From the NCBI GenBank assembly GCA_002410065.1, contig DHQB01000027.1, positions 1-32,319 on the forward strand: a stretch of DNA of 32,319 nt, in the 5' to 3' direction. The notes under the pieces were generated by a model that saw only the letters and a program-made list of their open reading frames with translations, had not been told where the DNA came from and did not search any database. Below, one piece after another: positions 16,758 through 26,184 of the stretch (its first letter is position 1; each line of letters starts with the position of its first letter). The position numbers and the translations under genes were made by a program. Source of the DNA: Bacteroidales bacterium UBA5349. Lineage in GTDB: Bacteria > Bacteroidota > Bacteroidia > Bacteroidales > Tenuifilaceae.

Positions 16758-17571
16758 TCTCTAATACTAATGGGGTAAATTTAATAGTAGAATCTTTGTA
16801 TAAATATGTTTTTTTAACATCTTTTTCGAAAGTCTTAAAATCAATGTCAATCCCTATTGAATTTTTTAAATAGTTGAAGTCGATTTGGACTGACCTAGGA
16901 ATATCAGAGGGTGAATTTAAGGTCCAATCATAGACTAGAGAAAATATATAATCGTTTTGATTTACGAATATGGTATATTTATTTAACTTTTCAATGGACT
17001 TTGTATAAGTAAAAATTACTTTGTAAGGTTGTGTATTATCATTTACTGAACGGTTAATTGTTAAATCACCTTTAATAAAAGAATTAGAATGAAGTAACTC
17101 ACAAACCTCAGTATTATAATCGAATTGAAAAGTATTAGGACTATGATAGCCTAAAATTATATTTTGTACTTTGTAAAAATCTATTTCAATTCCTAATGCT
17201 GAGCTAAGGTACTTATAATCAAACGAATAGGCTTTATTCACTTGAAAATCAAAGAATTGAATATTGTCTTTCACCATTATGCACTTAACTACTTCTTTAC
17301 CTAATGGGCTATTGATTGAAACAGCGATCAATGAATCGGGAACGGCATATAAAGTTGATTTTAAATTTCGAAATTGTCCATTGTGATCTAAACGAAATGT
17401 AGTTTTAGGAACACAAAGAGATTTGTAAGGGATTTTGGGGGTTTGAATTGAATCTAAAAGCGTTAAATCTGCGCATATAAACGGCTCAACAGGTTGAATA
17501 CTTTTAATGGTGCAACTAAACGAAACTACTAATATGGATATTAGAATTACGCTTTTATGTTTAAGGTGCAT
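16744..17571 (-). CDS. DUF4292 lipoprotein
   Basis: A 275-residue lipoprotein with a type II signal (lipobox VSFS/C, Cys20). The mature part is beta-rich and resembles the DUF4292 family, which has a LolA/LppX-like look (for example a DHNGQFRNLKSTLYAVPDSL segment, then alternating hydrophobic strands). Molecular function is unknown; a role in handling lipids or lipoproteins at the outer membrane is inference. The start overlaps the TPR gene by 11 bp and the end overlaps the EnvC-like gene by 14 bp, so the three are very likely translationally coupled. Confidence 0.8.
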   Translation of the reverse strand: MHLKHKSVILISILVVSFSCTIKSIQPVEPFICADLTLLDSIQTPKIPYKSLCVPKTTFRLDHNGQFRNLKSTLYAVPDSLIAVSINSPLGKEVVKCIMVKDNIQFFDFQVNKAYSFDYKYLSSALGIEIDFYKVQNIILGYHSPNTFQFDYNTEVCELLHSNSFIKGDLTINRSVNDNTQPYKVIFTYTKSIEKLNKYTIFVNQNDYIFSLVYDWTLNSPSDIPRSVQIDFNYLKNSIGIDIDFKTFEKDVKKTYLYKDSTIKFTPLVLENEIY

Positions 17572-19273
17572 ATGATTTAGTGTTAATTTTAATTTCTAAA
17601 AATTCTGTTCCACCACCAAGGTCCTTAGCCTTTAGCCAATAAATATAGGCTCCTTCTTTATTGCCAGTTTTGTATAAAGCATCACCATAATGCTCATTCA
17701 ATATTGGGTTAGTACTTCCATCCTTAGCAACTGCGTTACGCAATACATCCCTAGCTTCTTCAAATCTTTGCATCGTAAAAAGAATCCACCCTCTGGTATC
17801 AATATATGTACTATTGTTAGGCTCTAAGGTAACAGCTTTAGTGCTCATTTCTAACGCTTTGGTCAAATTCATATTATCCATAGCCAAGTAGTACGCATAA
17901 TTGTTGAGAATACGGGCATTATTAGGATTATTAATAAGGCTGTTTTTATACTGTTTATAGGTTTCCTTACTATTCCCTTGTTTATAATAAATATCACCTA
18001 ATGTACCGTAAATTTCAGATAATTCGGATTTATCTTTTATAGTTTGAATGCCCTTATTTAGAGATTCTATTGACTTATGGATTTGCTTATTCTCCTCATA
18101 AACAATTGATTTATAGATGTAAAATATAGATTTTTGAGGAAATAAAAGGATTGCACTATCGGAGGTTTTTAAAACGTCATCTTTATATCCAAGAGAGTAT
18201 TGAAAATTAATGAGTTGTTCAAATTTCTCGGAATTAGTGGGATCGATTTGGACAATAGTTTGGAGTACGTTTTTCGCCATTTCAAAGCTATTAAGACGAA
18301 GATAGTGTTCATAAGCAACTTGATTAATGAGTATACTTTTGGGGTGATGGATTAGTCCAGCGTCAATGATTGAATCCAACTTTTGTTTTCTAGTATTGTA
18401 AAGTGATTTGTCGAAGAGTAATGGGTAGAACAATTTAGCCTTTTCCTCTTCTGATTGGGAGGGATCATCGAAGATACTATATAATAAAGTGAGCGCCTTA
18501 TCCTTATTCCCAAAGTTAAATTGTTTATTAAACAACTCATACTTTGCATAAAGGAAATCTGGGTTTTGTGATACAATACTATCAAGTACCTGTAATCCAA
18601 GATTATCATAACCTTCCATAAAATATAAATCACTTTGATACAGTAAATAGTATGGATTCTGGGGGGAAAAGTTTATTAATTTAGACAATTCATTCTTTGA
18701 CGCTTGTATATTTGATTTTCCTAAATAAATCTTAAGCTTGGTTTCTGATATGTTCGGATTGAAGCCTTCGTTATCTTCTAATTTTTCCAGAATGTCAAGA
18801 GCTTTTTCTAGGCTATCGATTTCAGCATAGAGTAATGCCAAATGAAACTGATTAAAATTGTTAGTTGAATCAATTTGAATGATTTGAGCTTGATTTAGTA
18901 ATGCTTTGTTAAAATATTTTTTTTCAACATATAAAGATCTAAGAAGTAATCTATAGGCTAAGTTTTGGTTATCAATGCTAACTGCTTTTTCTAAATTCAA
19001 TATTGCACTATCAACATTTTGAAGTGCAGCATACGATAAAGCTAGCTCATAATAAATTGCATCCTTATTTGGTTCTTTTAATTTAGCAATATTTAAATTT
19101 TTAATGGCCGAGGAATAATCTCCGAAGATTCTAGATGTTACCCCTTGGTAATAGAATAGAAAAGGGGAAACAGATTGGTATACTCTTCTATTTTTTAGTT
19201 TCATACCAACATTACACCCACCTACCGAAAGGGAAATGACAACAAATAAAAAACTTTTAAGAAGAGTTTTCAT
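17561..19273 (-). CDS. TPR-repeat lipoprotein
   Basis: A 570-residue protein with a lipoprotein signal (lipobox SVGG/C, Cys20) and tetratricopeptide repeats along nearly all of its length. Clear repeats include SSAIKNLNIAKLKEPN, DSAILNLEKAVSIDNQ and, near the end, NNYAYYLAMDNMNLTKAL and RFEEARDVLRNAVAKDG. It is probably an envelope scaffold facing the periplasm; partners are unknown. It follows dut by 6 bp and overlaps the DUF4292 gene by 11 bp. Confidence 0.9.
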   Translation of the reverse strand: MKTLLKSFLFVVISLSVGGCNVGMKLKNRRVYQSVSPFLFYYQGVTSRIFGDYSSAIKNLNIAKLKEPNKDAIYYELALSYAALQNVDSAILNLEKAVSIDNQNLAYRLLLRSLYVEKKYFNKALLNQAQIIQIDSTNNFNQFHLALLYAEIDSLEKALDILEKLEDNEGFNPNISETKLKIYLGKSNIQASKNELSKLINFSPQNPYYLLYQSDLYFMEGYDNLGLQVLDSIVSQNPDFLYAKYELFNKQFNFGNKDKALTLLYSIFDDPSQSEEEKAKLFYPLLFDKSLYNTRKQKLDSIIDAGLIHHPKSILINQVAYEHYLRLNSFEMAKNVLQTIVQIDPTNSEKFEQLINFQYSLGYKDDVLKTSDSAILLFPQKSIFYIYKSIVYEENKQIHKSIESLNKGIQTIKDKSELSEIYGTLGDIYYKQGNSKETYKQYKNSLINNPNNARILNNYAYYLAMDNMNLTKALEMSTKAVTLEPNNSTYIDTRGWILFTMQRFEEARDVLRNAVAKDGSTNPILNEHYGDALYKTGNKEGAYIYWLKAKDLGGGTEFLEIKINTKSYAP

Positions 19274-19279
19274 TATAAA

Positions 19280-19714
19280 TTATTTTGTTCCAGTATGCCC
19301 AAAACCCCCTTGACCTCTGTCGGTTTGGTTTAACTCTGTTACGGAATCCCACGAAATTGTTTCGTGTTTAGCTATTACCATCTGGCAAATTCTTTCTCCA
19401 TCGTCAATGCTTTTTTCCTCATTGCTCATATTAGCAATAATTATACCTATTTCCCCACGGTAATCTGCATCAATAGTACCTGGTGAGTTAAGTACAGTTA
19501 GTCCTTTCTTTAAAGCAAGTCCACTTCTGGGACGGATTTGAGCTTCAAAACCTTCGGGCAACTCAATAAATAAACCAGTTGGCACTAAGCATCTCTCAAA
19601 AGGCTTAAGAATTATAGAATTGTCGATATTGGCTCGTAAGTCCATGCCAGCGCTTAATCTTGTACTGTACTCAGGCAGTGGGTGTTTTGATTTATTAACT
19701 ATTCTAACTGTCAT
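19280..19714 (-). CDS. dut: Deoxyuridine 5'-triphosphate nucleotidohydrolase (dUTPase)
   Basis: A 144-residue trimeric dUTPase that hydrolyses dUTP to dUMP and pyrophosphate, keeping uracil out of DNA and feeding dTMP synthesis. All five motifs are present in order: AGMDLRA, RPRSGLALKKG, PGTIDADYRGEIG, ERICQMVI and the C-terminal RGQGGFGHTG P-loop-like tail. Its start overlaps the flippase gene by 11 bp. Confidence 0.97.
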   Translation of the reverse strand: MTVRIVNKSKHPLPEYSTRLSAGMDLRANIDNSIILKPFERCLVPTGLFIELPEGFEAQIRPRSGLALKKGLTVLNSPGTIDADYRGEIGIIIANMSNEEKSIDDGERICQMVIAKHETISWDSVTELNQTDRGQGGFGHTGTK

Positions 19715-21176
19715 GTTTTATGAATTGTAAGATTTGTTTGAACGAAAATTTTTCAGTGAAAAAAACTACAAGTAAAAACCCTGAAATTAAAAATATTCGG
19801 AAGGTGTAAGCAAGTAACTTATTGGGAATAGTAAAATAATATCCAATTATAAATAGAACAATAGCTGATACAATGTATAATGCTATTCGTTTAAAATCAT
19901 ATGGTATTGGATAATGCTTTTGTCCGCCAACTATACAAATAACGGTCATAAATATATAACAAACTAACCTGGCTATAGCTGCACCGTAATAACCAATAAC
20001 TGGTATTAATGTAAAGTAGAGAATTAACGTAATTAGAGCACCCGAGAATGTATAGTAAACTCCATACCATGTTTTATTGGTTAATTTATACCAAATACTT
20101 ACGTTGAAAAATATTCCGTAGAATAAATTTGCAAGTAATAGTATTGGAACAACACCTAGACCTTCCCTAAAATCTTTTCCCACAAGGAACTGAAAAATAT
20201 CGGTAAACAATCCTACTCCCATAAATATAAGGAGAGTAAAGACCACAAAGTACTTTAACAAATTACTATACATAGACTTTGAATCCTTCTTTCCTTCGTT
20301 TGCAAAGAAAAAAGGTTCAGCGGCATACCGATACATCTGAATAAATAGGACCATTAGAACAGCAAGCTTAACATTAGATCCGTAAATACCTAGTTCATAT
20401 AATGGATCTTTATCTGTTGATATTAAATGTTTTAGAAATATTCGGTCAAACGATTCGTTTGTTGTGCCACCTAAACCACTAACCAGCAAGGGAAAAGAGT
20501 AAATTAGTAATTCTTTTAGTCTACCAAAACTAAAAGTTGTTGGTAAAATGTCTGAAATGAAAAGTAAAATAATAATAACTACAGCACTACTAATCAGATT
20601 ACTAATAAAAACATATTGAACAAGTGACCCAGAAGTTAAAAATATACCACTGAGTGTTGGACTAGCGGGGCATATTTTTATAAAAAAGATATTTAGGAAG
20701 ACATTTATAACTACACCAATAATTTTTACCATTGAAAAAGTTAGTGCCCTATTCATTAACCTGAGTTTTGCAAAAGGAATGGCACTTAATGCATCCAAAC
20801 CAATAATTGCAGCTAGGTATATTATGTATTCAGGATTTGAAGGGTAGCCTAAAGCAGTGGAAATGGATCCTGAAAGAAAATACATTAAAAAAATGAAAAA
20901 AGAACTTGTTGTCAATAATGAATAAAATGCGGTTGAATAGGTTGTATTGCTGTTTTCTTCATTGCTTGAAAAACGAAAAAACCCAGTTTCCATTCCGTAG
21001 GTTAATAGAATAAGAAGCAGAGCCATATAGGCATACATCTCGGTAATAACACCATACTCAGGTTGGTTAAAAACACGAGTATGAAAAGGGACAAGCATGT
21101 AATTAAGAAGCCTAGGCACGACGCTACTCAAGCCGTAAAGGGCTGTTTGTCCAGCTAATTTTTTTATATAGTGCAT
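19704..21176 (-). CDS. Polysaccharide flippase (Wzx/MATE-like oligosaccharide translocase)
   Basis: A 490-residue integral membrane protein with about 12-14 hydrophobic helices and the N-terminal pattern of the lipopolysaccharide flippase family (GQTALYGLSSVVPRLLNYML, then PEYGVITEMYAYMALLL). It would move a lipid-linked oligosaccharide across the inner membrane. No glycosyltransferase or polymerase genes are adjacent, so the glycan is unknown. It starts 2 bp after the patatin stop and ends inside the dut start, within the envelope operon. Confidence 0.9.
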   Translation of the reverse strand: MHYIKKLAGQTALYGLSSVVPRLLNYMLVPFHTRVFNQPEYGVITEMYAYMALLLILLTYGMETGFFRFSSNEENSNTTYSTAFYSLLTTSSFFIFLMYFLSGSISTALGYPSNPEYIIYLAAIIGLDALSAIPFAKLRLMNRALTFSMVKIIGVVINVFLNIFFIKICPASPTLSGIFLTSGSLVQYVFISNLISSAVVIIILLFISDILPTTFSFGRLKELLIYSFPLLVSGLGGTTNESFDRIFLKHLISTDKDPLYELGIYGSNVKLAVLMVLFIQMYRYAAEPFFFANEGKKDSKSMYSNLLKYFVVFTLLIFMGVGLFTDIFQFLVGKDFREGLGVVPILLLANLFYGIFFNVSIWYKLTNKTWYGVYYTFSGALITLILYFTLIPVIGYYGAAIARLVCYIFMTVICIVGGQKHYPIPYDFKRIALYIVSAIVLFIIGYYFTIPNKLLAYTFRIFLISGFLLVVFFTEKFSFKQILQFIKHDS

Positions 21177-21178
21177 AA

Positions 21179-23470
21179 TTAATAGTCTAAGCTTGATCGA
21201 TTAAAAAGTATATAACCAAAATTAAAAATTACATAGAAAGATTTATTTTCCTTTGGATAGTAATTAACCGACAAACTTACAGGTCCTAAAGGGGTTTGAT
21301 AAACCAATGAAGTTGAAGCAAGTAGGTAGTACTTAGGTAAATCACTAGAATAATATGCTGTATACTCATTGGGATCTTTTAGAATAGAATTTAAGGGTTG
21401 AAATAAATAGGCCTCTGTTCTTAAACTAAAGTCATTAGTAAATTCAAAGATTGGCATCAGGCCAACTCCAATATATTTGTGTGAATAAAAATCAGAAACA
21501 AAAAGGGTTTGACTATGCTGAGTTGGTTTAAAACTTGGAGAATTTAAGATGGATGATGAATAGTTAATAAAAAAAGGCTGATTTGAATAGGTTGCATCAA
21601 AATACCAGCCAAGCGATATTTTTCTTTTAATAATGGGGTAATAGTTATGAATTAGGAATTTTGCAACATACCAAGAGTGATTATTCTTGTCATCAAAAAA
21701 TGTTGCACTTGTGCTGCCAGGTTTATGGGTTTCTACTCCATTGATATAGCCTATCCTAAATTTTTGGTATTGACCCCGAGTAGGAAAGTTTTTAAAATTA
21801 AGGGTATTACGTTCATATGATAAGCCAAAACTTTGAAAGTTAAAATAGGTTTTATCTGGGTAATCGTCTCTATTAAAATTACTTACCTGATAGTATTCAT
21901 TCTCCTTTAGTCCAAATTTATAGGTTAGTCTAATCATAGAACTGGAGCTCACTGGAAAACCAGATTGTGCTTCGAAGAAACTATCCTTATTAATGAGGTA
22001 AGGAGGTTTATAATCCTCAAAAAATGGATCAGTATTGCCTCCATAGTAGTCATAACGATTAAAATAGCCTCCTAACTGAAGGAAAAAAGGTAAGGGTAAA
22101 CTATAGTCTTGCCGAACTACAAATTTAGCACTACTATAAAATCTTCCGAAATATGTATTCGCAGAAAAGAAAGTAGCATATTTTTGTAAAAATCTATAAT
22201 CAATTCCAAAAAAACCCTGATTCAGACTACTCGAAGAAATATTTCCTCCTAAATGTATATTTAAATCGGGTTTTAACGAAGCATCTAGAGTTAAATCAAA
22301 TGCGTTTTTTTCCTTATTAAACAGTGCGTTCGGGTAAATTCTATCAATATATTTATCAGCAATTATTTTAAAATACTTTTTCTCAAAATCGTAATATTCT
22401 GTAGTATTTTTCTTGTTCTTAAAAATATTATAGGCATACTTAGCCTGACTCTCCTTTAAACCTTTTACTTTGATTGAGCAAAAATTTAAATCTAGCTGAT
22501 TATAAACAAAATCTTTACGTTTTTGCGATAATTCAGCAAAATTGGTTCTTCGGGCTAACAATTGTTTAATAGTATCCATTTTTTCGATAGTTTTCAGATA
22601 ACCATAGTTTGCAACACCTTCAACATCTGTAAACTGCAAAAGGGAAATATTATCCACCCGTGTATTTATGGTAACTCCTAAACTATCAGGAATATCAAAA
22701 TCTGTCTTGGTAACAATCATGTTCTCCAGTTGAAGAATAACGCTTAACTCATCGGGGCGTGAAGGGTTTTGGGAAACATTACTGCCAATAATAAAATCGG
22801 GATTAAACTCCTCAACCATTACATCCCATGGGAAATTGTTAAATATACCACCATCGAAAAGTGGAATGCTATCAACCATTATTGGTCTGAAATAAAAGGG
22901 AAAAGTCATAGAAGCACGAATAGCCGTTCCTAAATCTCCAGATTTAAAAATAACCGATTTCTTTTTGTAAATATCTGATGCTACAGCTCGAAAAGGAACC
23001 ATTAAACTATCGAAGTTATAATTTGCCTTTGCTATTGATGGAGAAAAAATTTGCATAAATGCTATATCCATCTGGTGTGTAGGAATTAGGTATGAAGGAA
23101 ACCGGGTTTTAGGTAATCCTTCCTCAAAATCAATGGAGAAAGTAAACATTGATGCATCGGGACAGGGCTTTTTATAGTAGTAGATATATTTCTCAGGAAT
23201 TATGCCTTTGCTCCAAATATAAAACTCATCTGATTGAAAAATTTCGACCATTTGATCGGGAGTATAACCGCAGGCATATAAACCACCAATAATTGAGCCT
23301 ATGCTCGAGCCAGTTATATAATCTATTGGAATACCATTTTCCTCTAAAGCTTTTATCACGCCAATATGCGCTAGGCCTTTTGCTCCGCCCCCGCTAAGTA
23401 CTAGGCCTACCTGTTGAGCCTGCAATAAGCCACCCCAAAAAAATAAGTATATAATGAAGAGTTTTCGCAT
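21179..23470 (-). CDS. PlpD-type patatin-like phospholipase with outer-membrane barrel
   Basis: I chose the ATG at 23470 rather than 23500, since it puts a clean signal peptide (MRKLFIIYLFFWGGLLQA) at the N-terminus; the product is 763 residues. The patatin domain (about 21-290) shows the oxyanion motif SGGGAKG (26-32), the nucleophile Ser56 in GSSIG and the catalytic Asp in DGGIFNNFPW. After it comes one POTRA-like segment (about 325-400) and a long beta-strand-rich C-terminal region resembling a BamA/Omp85 16-strand barrel. This is the layout of type Vd autotransporters (PlpD, FplA), so the lipase domain is probably exposed at or released from the cell surface. It is the first gene of the leftward envelope cluster, divergent from the cyclophilin gene. 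Confidence 0.92.
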   Translation of the reverse strand: MRKLFIIYLFFWGGLLQAQQVGLVLSGGGAKGLAHIGVIKALEENGIPIDYITGSSIGSIIGGLYACGYTPDQMVEIFQSDEFYIWSKGIIPEKYIYYYKKPCPDASMFTFSIDFEEGLPKTRFPSYLIPTHQMDIAFMQIFSPSIAKANYNFDSLMVPFRAVASDIYKKKSVIFKSGDLGTAIRASMTFPFYFRPIMVDSIPLFDGGIFNNFPWDVMVEEFNPDFIIGSNVSQNPSRPDELSVILQLENMIVTKTDFDIPDSLGVTINTRVDNISLLQFTDVEGVANYGYLKTIEKMDTIKQLLARRTNFAELSQKRKDFVYNQLDLNFCSIKVKGLKESQAKYAYNIFKNKKNTTEYYDFEKKYFKIIADKYIDRIYPNALFNKEKNAFDLTLDASLKPDLNIHLGGNISSSSLNQGFFGIDYRFLQKYATFFSANTYFGRFYSSAKFVVRQDYSLPLPFFLQLGGYFNRYDYYGGNTDPFFEDYKPPYLINKDSFFEAQSGFPVSSSSMIRLTYKFGLKENEYYQVSNFNRDDYPDKTYFNFQSFGLSYERNTLNFKNFPTRGQYQKFRIGYINGVETHKPGSTSATFFDDKNNHSWYVAKFLIHNYYPIIKRKISLGWYFDATYSNQPFFINYSSSILNSPSFKPTQHSQTLFVSDFYSHKYIGVGLMPIFEFTNDFSLRTEAYLFQPLNSILKDPNEYTAYYSSDLPKYYLLASTSLVYQTPLGPVSLSVNYYPKENKSFYVIFNFGYILFNRSSLDY

Positions 23471-23487
23471 AAAATAAGCCATATTGG

Positions 23488-23495
23488 CAAAATTA
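23488..23495 (-). promoter_or_regulatory. Candidate -7 element of the patatin/envelope operon
   Basis: On the minus strand this reads TAATTTTG (TAnnTTTG consensus), 18 bp upstream of the chosen start at 23470. This proximity also supports 23470 over 23500, which would lie upstream of this element. No good -33 element is visible. Confidence 0.4.
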
Positions 23496-23529
23496 TACAA
23501 TATTTAGCTGAAATACACTGTGTAATTTC

Positions 23530-23537
23530 TATTTTTG
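23530..23537 (+). promoter_or_regulatory. Candidate -7 element of the cyclophilin-pheS unit
   Basis: TATTTTTG matches the TAnnTTTG consensus and lies 21 bp before the ATG at 23559, giving a very short leader. The -33 element is weak. It is back to back with the element of the patatin gene. Confidence 0.45.
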
Positions 23538-23558
23538 CAATAATTAAACTTTGTTATC

Positions 23559-24386
23559 ATGCAACCAAAACTACTTCTAAATTTTGCTGTTATAGCAATA
23601 GTATTTGCTTTTTCAAATTCATGTACCCAAAAGAATATTGAAACCAACAAGGATGTTGTCAATATTATAATCGAAACTGATTTGGGAAACATTAAAGCAT
23701 TTTTGTATAACGAAACCCCAAAGCATAGGGATAACTTTGTAAAGAACATTGAGCAAGGTGTGTACGACGGCATAATTTTTCATAGGGTTATTGAAAACTT
23801 TATGATTCAAGGAGGTGATCCTGCTACAGGTGCAAAATTTGGGGATGATTCGGTAAAACTAAAAGAGTTTGATAAAACAATTGTAGCAGAATTTGTTCCA
23901 GGATTATTTCATAAAAAGGGAGCACTTGCTGCTGCCCGTATGGGCGACAATGTAAACCCGATGAAGCAATCATCTTCTACTCAGTTTTATATTGTTCAGG
24001 GCAAAGTTTTTACACCCGACGAATTAAAAATATTGGAATTTAAAAAGAACGAAAACGCGAAGAACACTGCTATCAATAATTTAATTATGGATAAAGCAGA
24101 AAAACAGATTGATGAGGGTAAGAATCCTAACATGAGCGAGATATATGCTCAGTTTAAGGATACAATTGAAATTATTAAATTGAACCTCAAGCCATACGAT
24201 TTCTCTGAAGAGCAAATTAACATATACGCAACATTGGGAGGGACTCCTCATCTAGATGCCGATTACACAGTATTTGGCGAAGTAACAGAAGGATTTGATG
24301 TAATTGATAAGATAGCAGCGGTAAAAACTGGCGCATCTGACAAGCCTTTGAGTGATGTGAGGATGAAGATAAAAATTATAAAATAA
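23559..24386 (+). CDS. Cyclophilin-type peptidyl-prolyl isomerase lipoprotein
   Basis: A 275-residue lipoprotein (lipobox SNS/C, Cys22) with a cyclophilin domain catalysing cis-trans isomerisation of X-Pro bonds, here in the envelope. Core motifs are FHRVIENFMIQGGDP, GALAAARMGDNVNP, SSSTQFYIV and, after an insert of about 70 mostly helical, lysine/glutamate-rich residues, YTVFGEVTEGFDVIDKI. This helical insert is a feature I associate with Bacteroidota envelope cyclophilins. Stop and pheS start are 8 bp apart, so they are probably co-transcribed. Confidence 0.93.
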   Translation: MQPKLLLNFAVIAIVFAFSNSCTQKNIETNKDVVNIIIETDLGNIKAFLYNETPKHRDNFVKNIEQGVYDGIIFHRVIENFMIQGGDPATGAKFGDDSVKLKEFDKTIVAEFVPGLFHKKGALAAARMGDNVNPMKQSSSTQFYIVQGKVFTPDELKILEFKKNENAKNTAINNLIMDKAEKQIDEGKNPNMSEIYAQFKDTIEIIKLNLKPYDFSEEQINIYATLGGTPHLDADYTVFGEVTEGFDVIDKIAAVKTGASDKPLSDVRMKIKIIK

Positions 24387-24394
24387 ACCACTAG

Positions 24395-25414
24395 ATGCAA
24401 GAAATAATTGAAGGTATTGTAAAGGAGATTAAAAGCTTTAAAGCCGAAACAATTAAAGATGCTGAGGATTTTAGAATACTTCTTCTAGGGAAAAAAGGAA
24501 AAATAACACAACTTTTTTCAGACTTTAGAGATGTTCCAAACGAACAGAAGAAATTGCTGGGTCAACACATTAATAATCTTAAGGATTTAGCGTTAGATAA
24601 AATTCAGCAAATTAAAATCCAACTCGAAGATAGTAACAAAAAGAAGAGTGATATTGACATTACACTCCCACCTGTTCCACTAAGTTTTGGGTCAAGGCAT
24701 CCAATATCACTGGTTAAGCAGGAACTTTACGATATTTTTGGATCTTTAGGGTTTAAAATTGTTGAAGGTCCCGAGATTGAAGATGATTGGCATGTATTCT
24801 CATCGTTAAATTTTCCCGAAGAACACCCTGCTCGCGATATGCAGGACACATTCTTTATTGAAAGTAAGCCCGATATCGTTCTGCGTACTCACACCTCTTC
24901 GGTTCAAGTACGTACCATGGAACAGCAAAAACCACCCATTAGGGTTATCTGCCCAGGCCGAGTTTTTCGGAATGAAGCAATCTCTGCAAGAGCGCATTGC
25001 ATTTTCCATCAGGTAGAAGGACTATATATAGATAAAAACGTATCGTTTGCCGATTTAAAGCAAACTTTACTCTACTTTGCTAAAGAACTGTTTGGTAACG
25101 ATGTTAAAATTCGCCTTCGTCCTTCGTTTTTTCCATTTACCGAACCTTCGGCCGAAATGGACGTTAGCTGTAATCTGTGCGGAGGCAAGGGATGCGGTGT
25201 ATGTAAATATACAGGCTGGCTCGAAATACTTGGGTGCGGAATGGTAGATCCAAATGTTCTTGAATTTAATAATATCGATTCTAAGATATATACAGGCTTT
25301 GCTTTTGGTATGGGCATTGAGCGAATTGCAATGTTGAAGTATCAAGTGAAAGACCTTCGCATGTATTTTGAAAATGATACTCGTTTCTTAAATCAATTCA
25401 GTTCTGTTCTTTAG
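24395..25414 (+). CDS. pheS: Phenylalanine-tRNA ligase alpha subunit
   Basis: PheS is the catalytic subunit of the alpha2beta2 synthetase that charges tRNA-Phe. The 339-residue length is normal: an N-terminal coiled coil (1-90), then the class II core with motif 2 (CPGRVFRNEAISARAHCIFH) and motif 3 (GFAFGMGIERIAML). A cysteine cluster, CNLCGGKGCGVC, sits before GWLEILGCGMVDP, as in other PheS proteins with a small metal-knuckle insert. pheT is not adjacent, which is common in this phylum. Confidence 0.97.
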   Translation: MQEIIEGIVKEIKSFKAETIKDAEDFRILLLGKKGKITQLFSDFRDVPNEQKKLLGQHINNLKDLALDKIQQIKIQLEDSNKKKSDIDITLPPVPLSFGSRHPISLVKQELYDIFGSLGFKIVEGPEIEDDWHVFSSLNFPEEHPARDMQDTFFIESKPDIVLRTHTSSVQVRTMEQQKPPIRVICPGRVFRNEAISARAHCIFHQVEGLYIDKNVSFADLKQTLLYFAKELFGNDVKIRLRPSFFPFTEPSAEMDVSCNLCGGKGCGVCKYTGWLEILGCGMVDPNVLEFNNIDSKIYTGFAFGMGIERIAMLKYQVKDLRMYFENDTRFLNQFSSVL

Positions 25415-25485
25415 TAAATTGTTTTGATAAAAACATTTATGGCATATATGTGTTTTAATTTTGGCTAATAACCAAACTAATAAAA

Positions 25486-26184
25486 ATGGCTACCGATAAA
25501 AATTGCAAGGTTTGTTTCTGTGCTACAAATTCTGTTTTCAAAACTTTAACTGTTGAAGAAAATAGTTTTTTAGAAACAGAAAAGTCTTGCTCAGAGTATA
25601 AACGAGGAGATATAATTTATAGAGAAGGTAGTCGCATTAACGGCGTATTCTGTATTTTTAGTGGTATACTTAAAATTTACAAAACTGGCTCCGACGGTAA
25701 AGAACAAATAGTAGCCTTTGCAAAACAGGGAGATATTACTGGATATCGTTCTGTTTTAAGCAACGAACCTGCTTGTACAACTTCCGAGGTGATTGAGGAT
25801 GCACATATCTGTTTTATTCCAGCCGCTATGATCTTTCATCTTGTTAAAAGCAACGGAAATTTTGCTCTTGCACTTATGCAGTTAACCTGTAAGGAATTAA
25901 ACCAGGCCAATAGCTACATAAAGGATATTGCTCAGAAAACTGTTCGCGAACGTTTGGCTGAAGCATTGCTTATGCTCGAGGAAAATTTTGGAATTGACGA
26001 CGAAGGTTACCTAAATATAATTCTTACAAGAGAAGAGTTGGCTAATATTGTTGGTACAGCAACAGAATCGGTAATACGATTGCTGTCCGAGTTTAAATCA
26101 GAGAAAACGATACTTTTTTCTGGCAAAAAAATTAAACTAGTAAATAAGACATTCCTACAGAAACTTTCTAAATCTTTTAACTAG
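25486..26184 (+). CDS. Crp/Fnr-family transcriptional regulator
   Basis: A 232-residue regulator with an N-terminal cyclic-nucleotide-binding-like beta barrel (about 18-135), a dimer helix and a C-terminal winged helix (HTH about 181-204, TREELANIVGTATESVIRLL). It starts with a cysteine cluster, Cys7, Cys10 and Cys12 (NCKVCFC), and has a further Cys35, Cys56, Cys97, Cys109 and Cys135. An oxygen-labile cluster as in FNR is possible but spacing differs from E. coli FNR, so this is not proven. A TAATTTTG element at 25456-25463, 22 bp before the ATG, is a candidate -7 box. The stop overlaps the ruvB stop by four bases in a tail-to-tail arrangement. Confidence 0.92.
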   Translation: MATDKNCKVCFCATNSVFKTLTVEENSFLETEKSCSEYKRGDIIYREGSRINGVFCIFSGILKIYKTGSDGKEQIVAFAKQGDITGYRSVLSNEPACTTSEVIEDAHICFIPAAMIFHLVKSNGNFALALMQLTCKELNQANSYIKDIAQKTVRERLAEALLMLEENFGIDDEGYLNIILTREELANIVGTATESVIRLLSEFKSEKTILFSGKKIKLVNKTFLQKLSKSFN

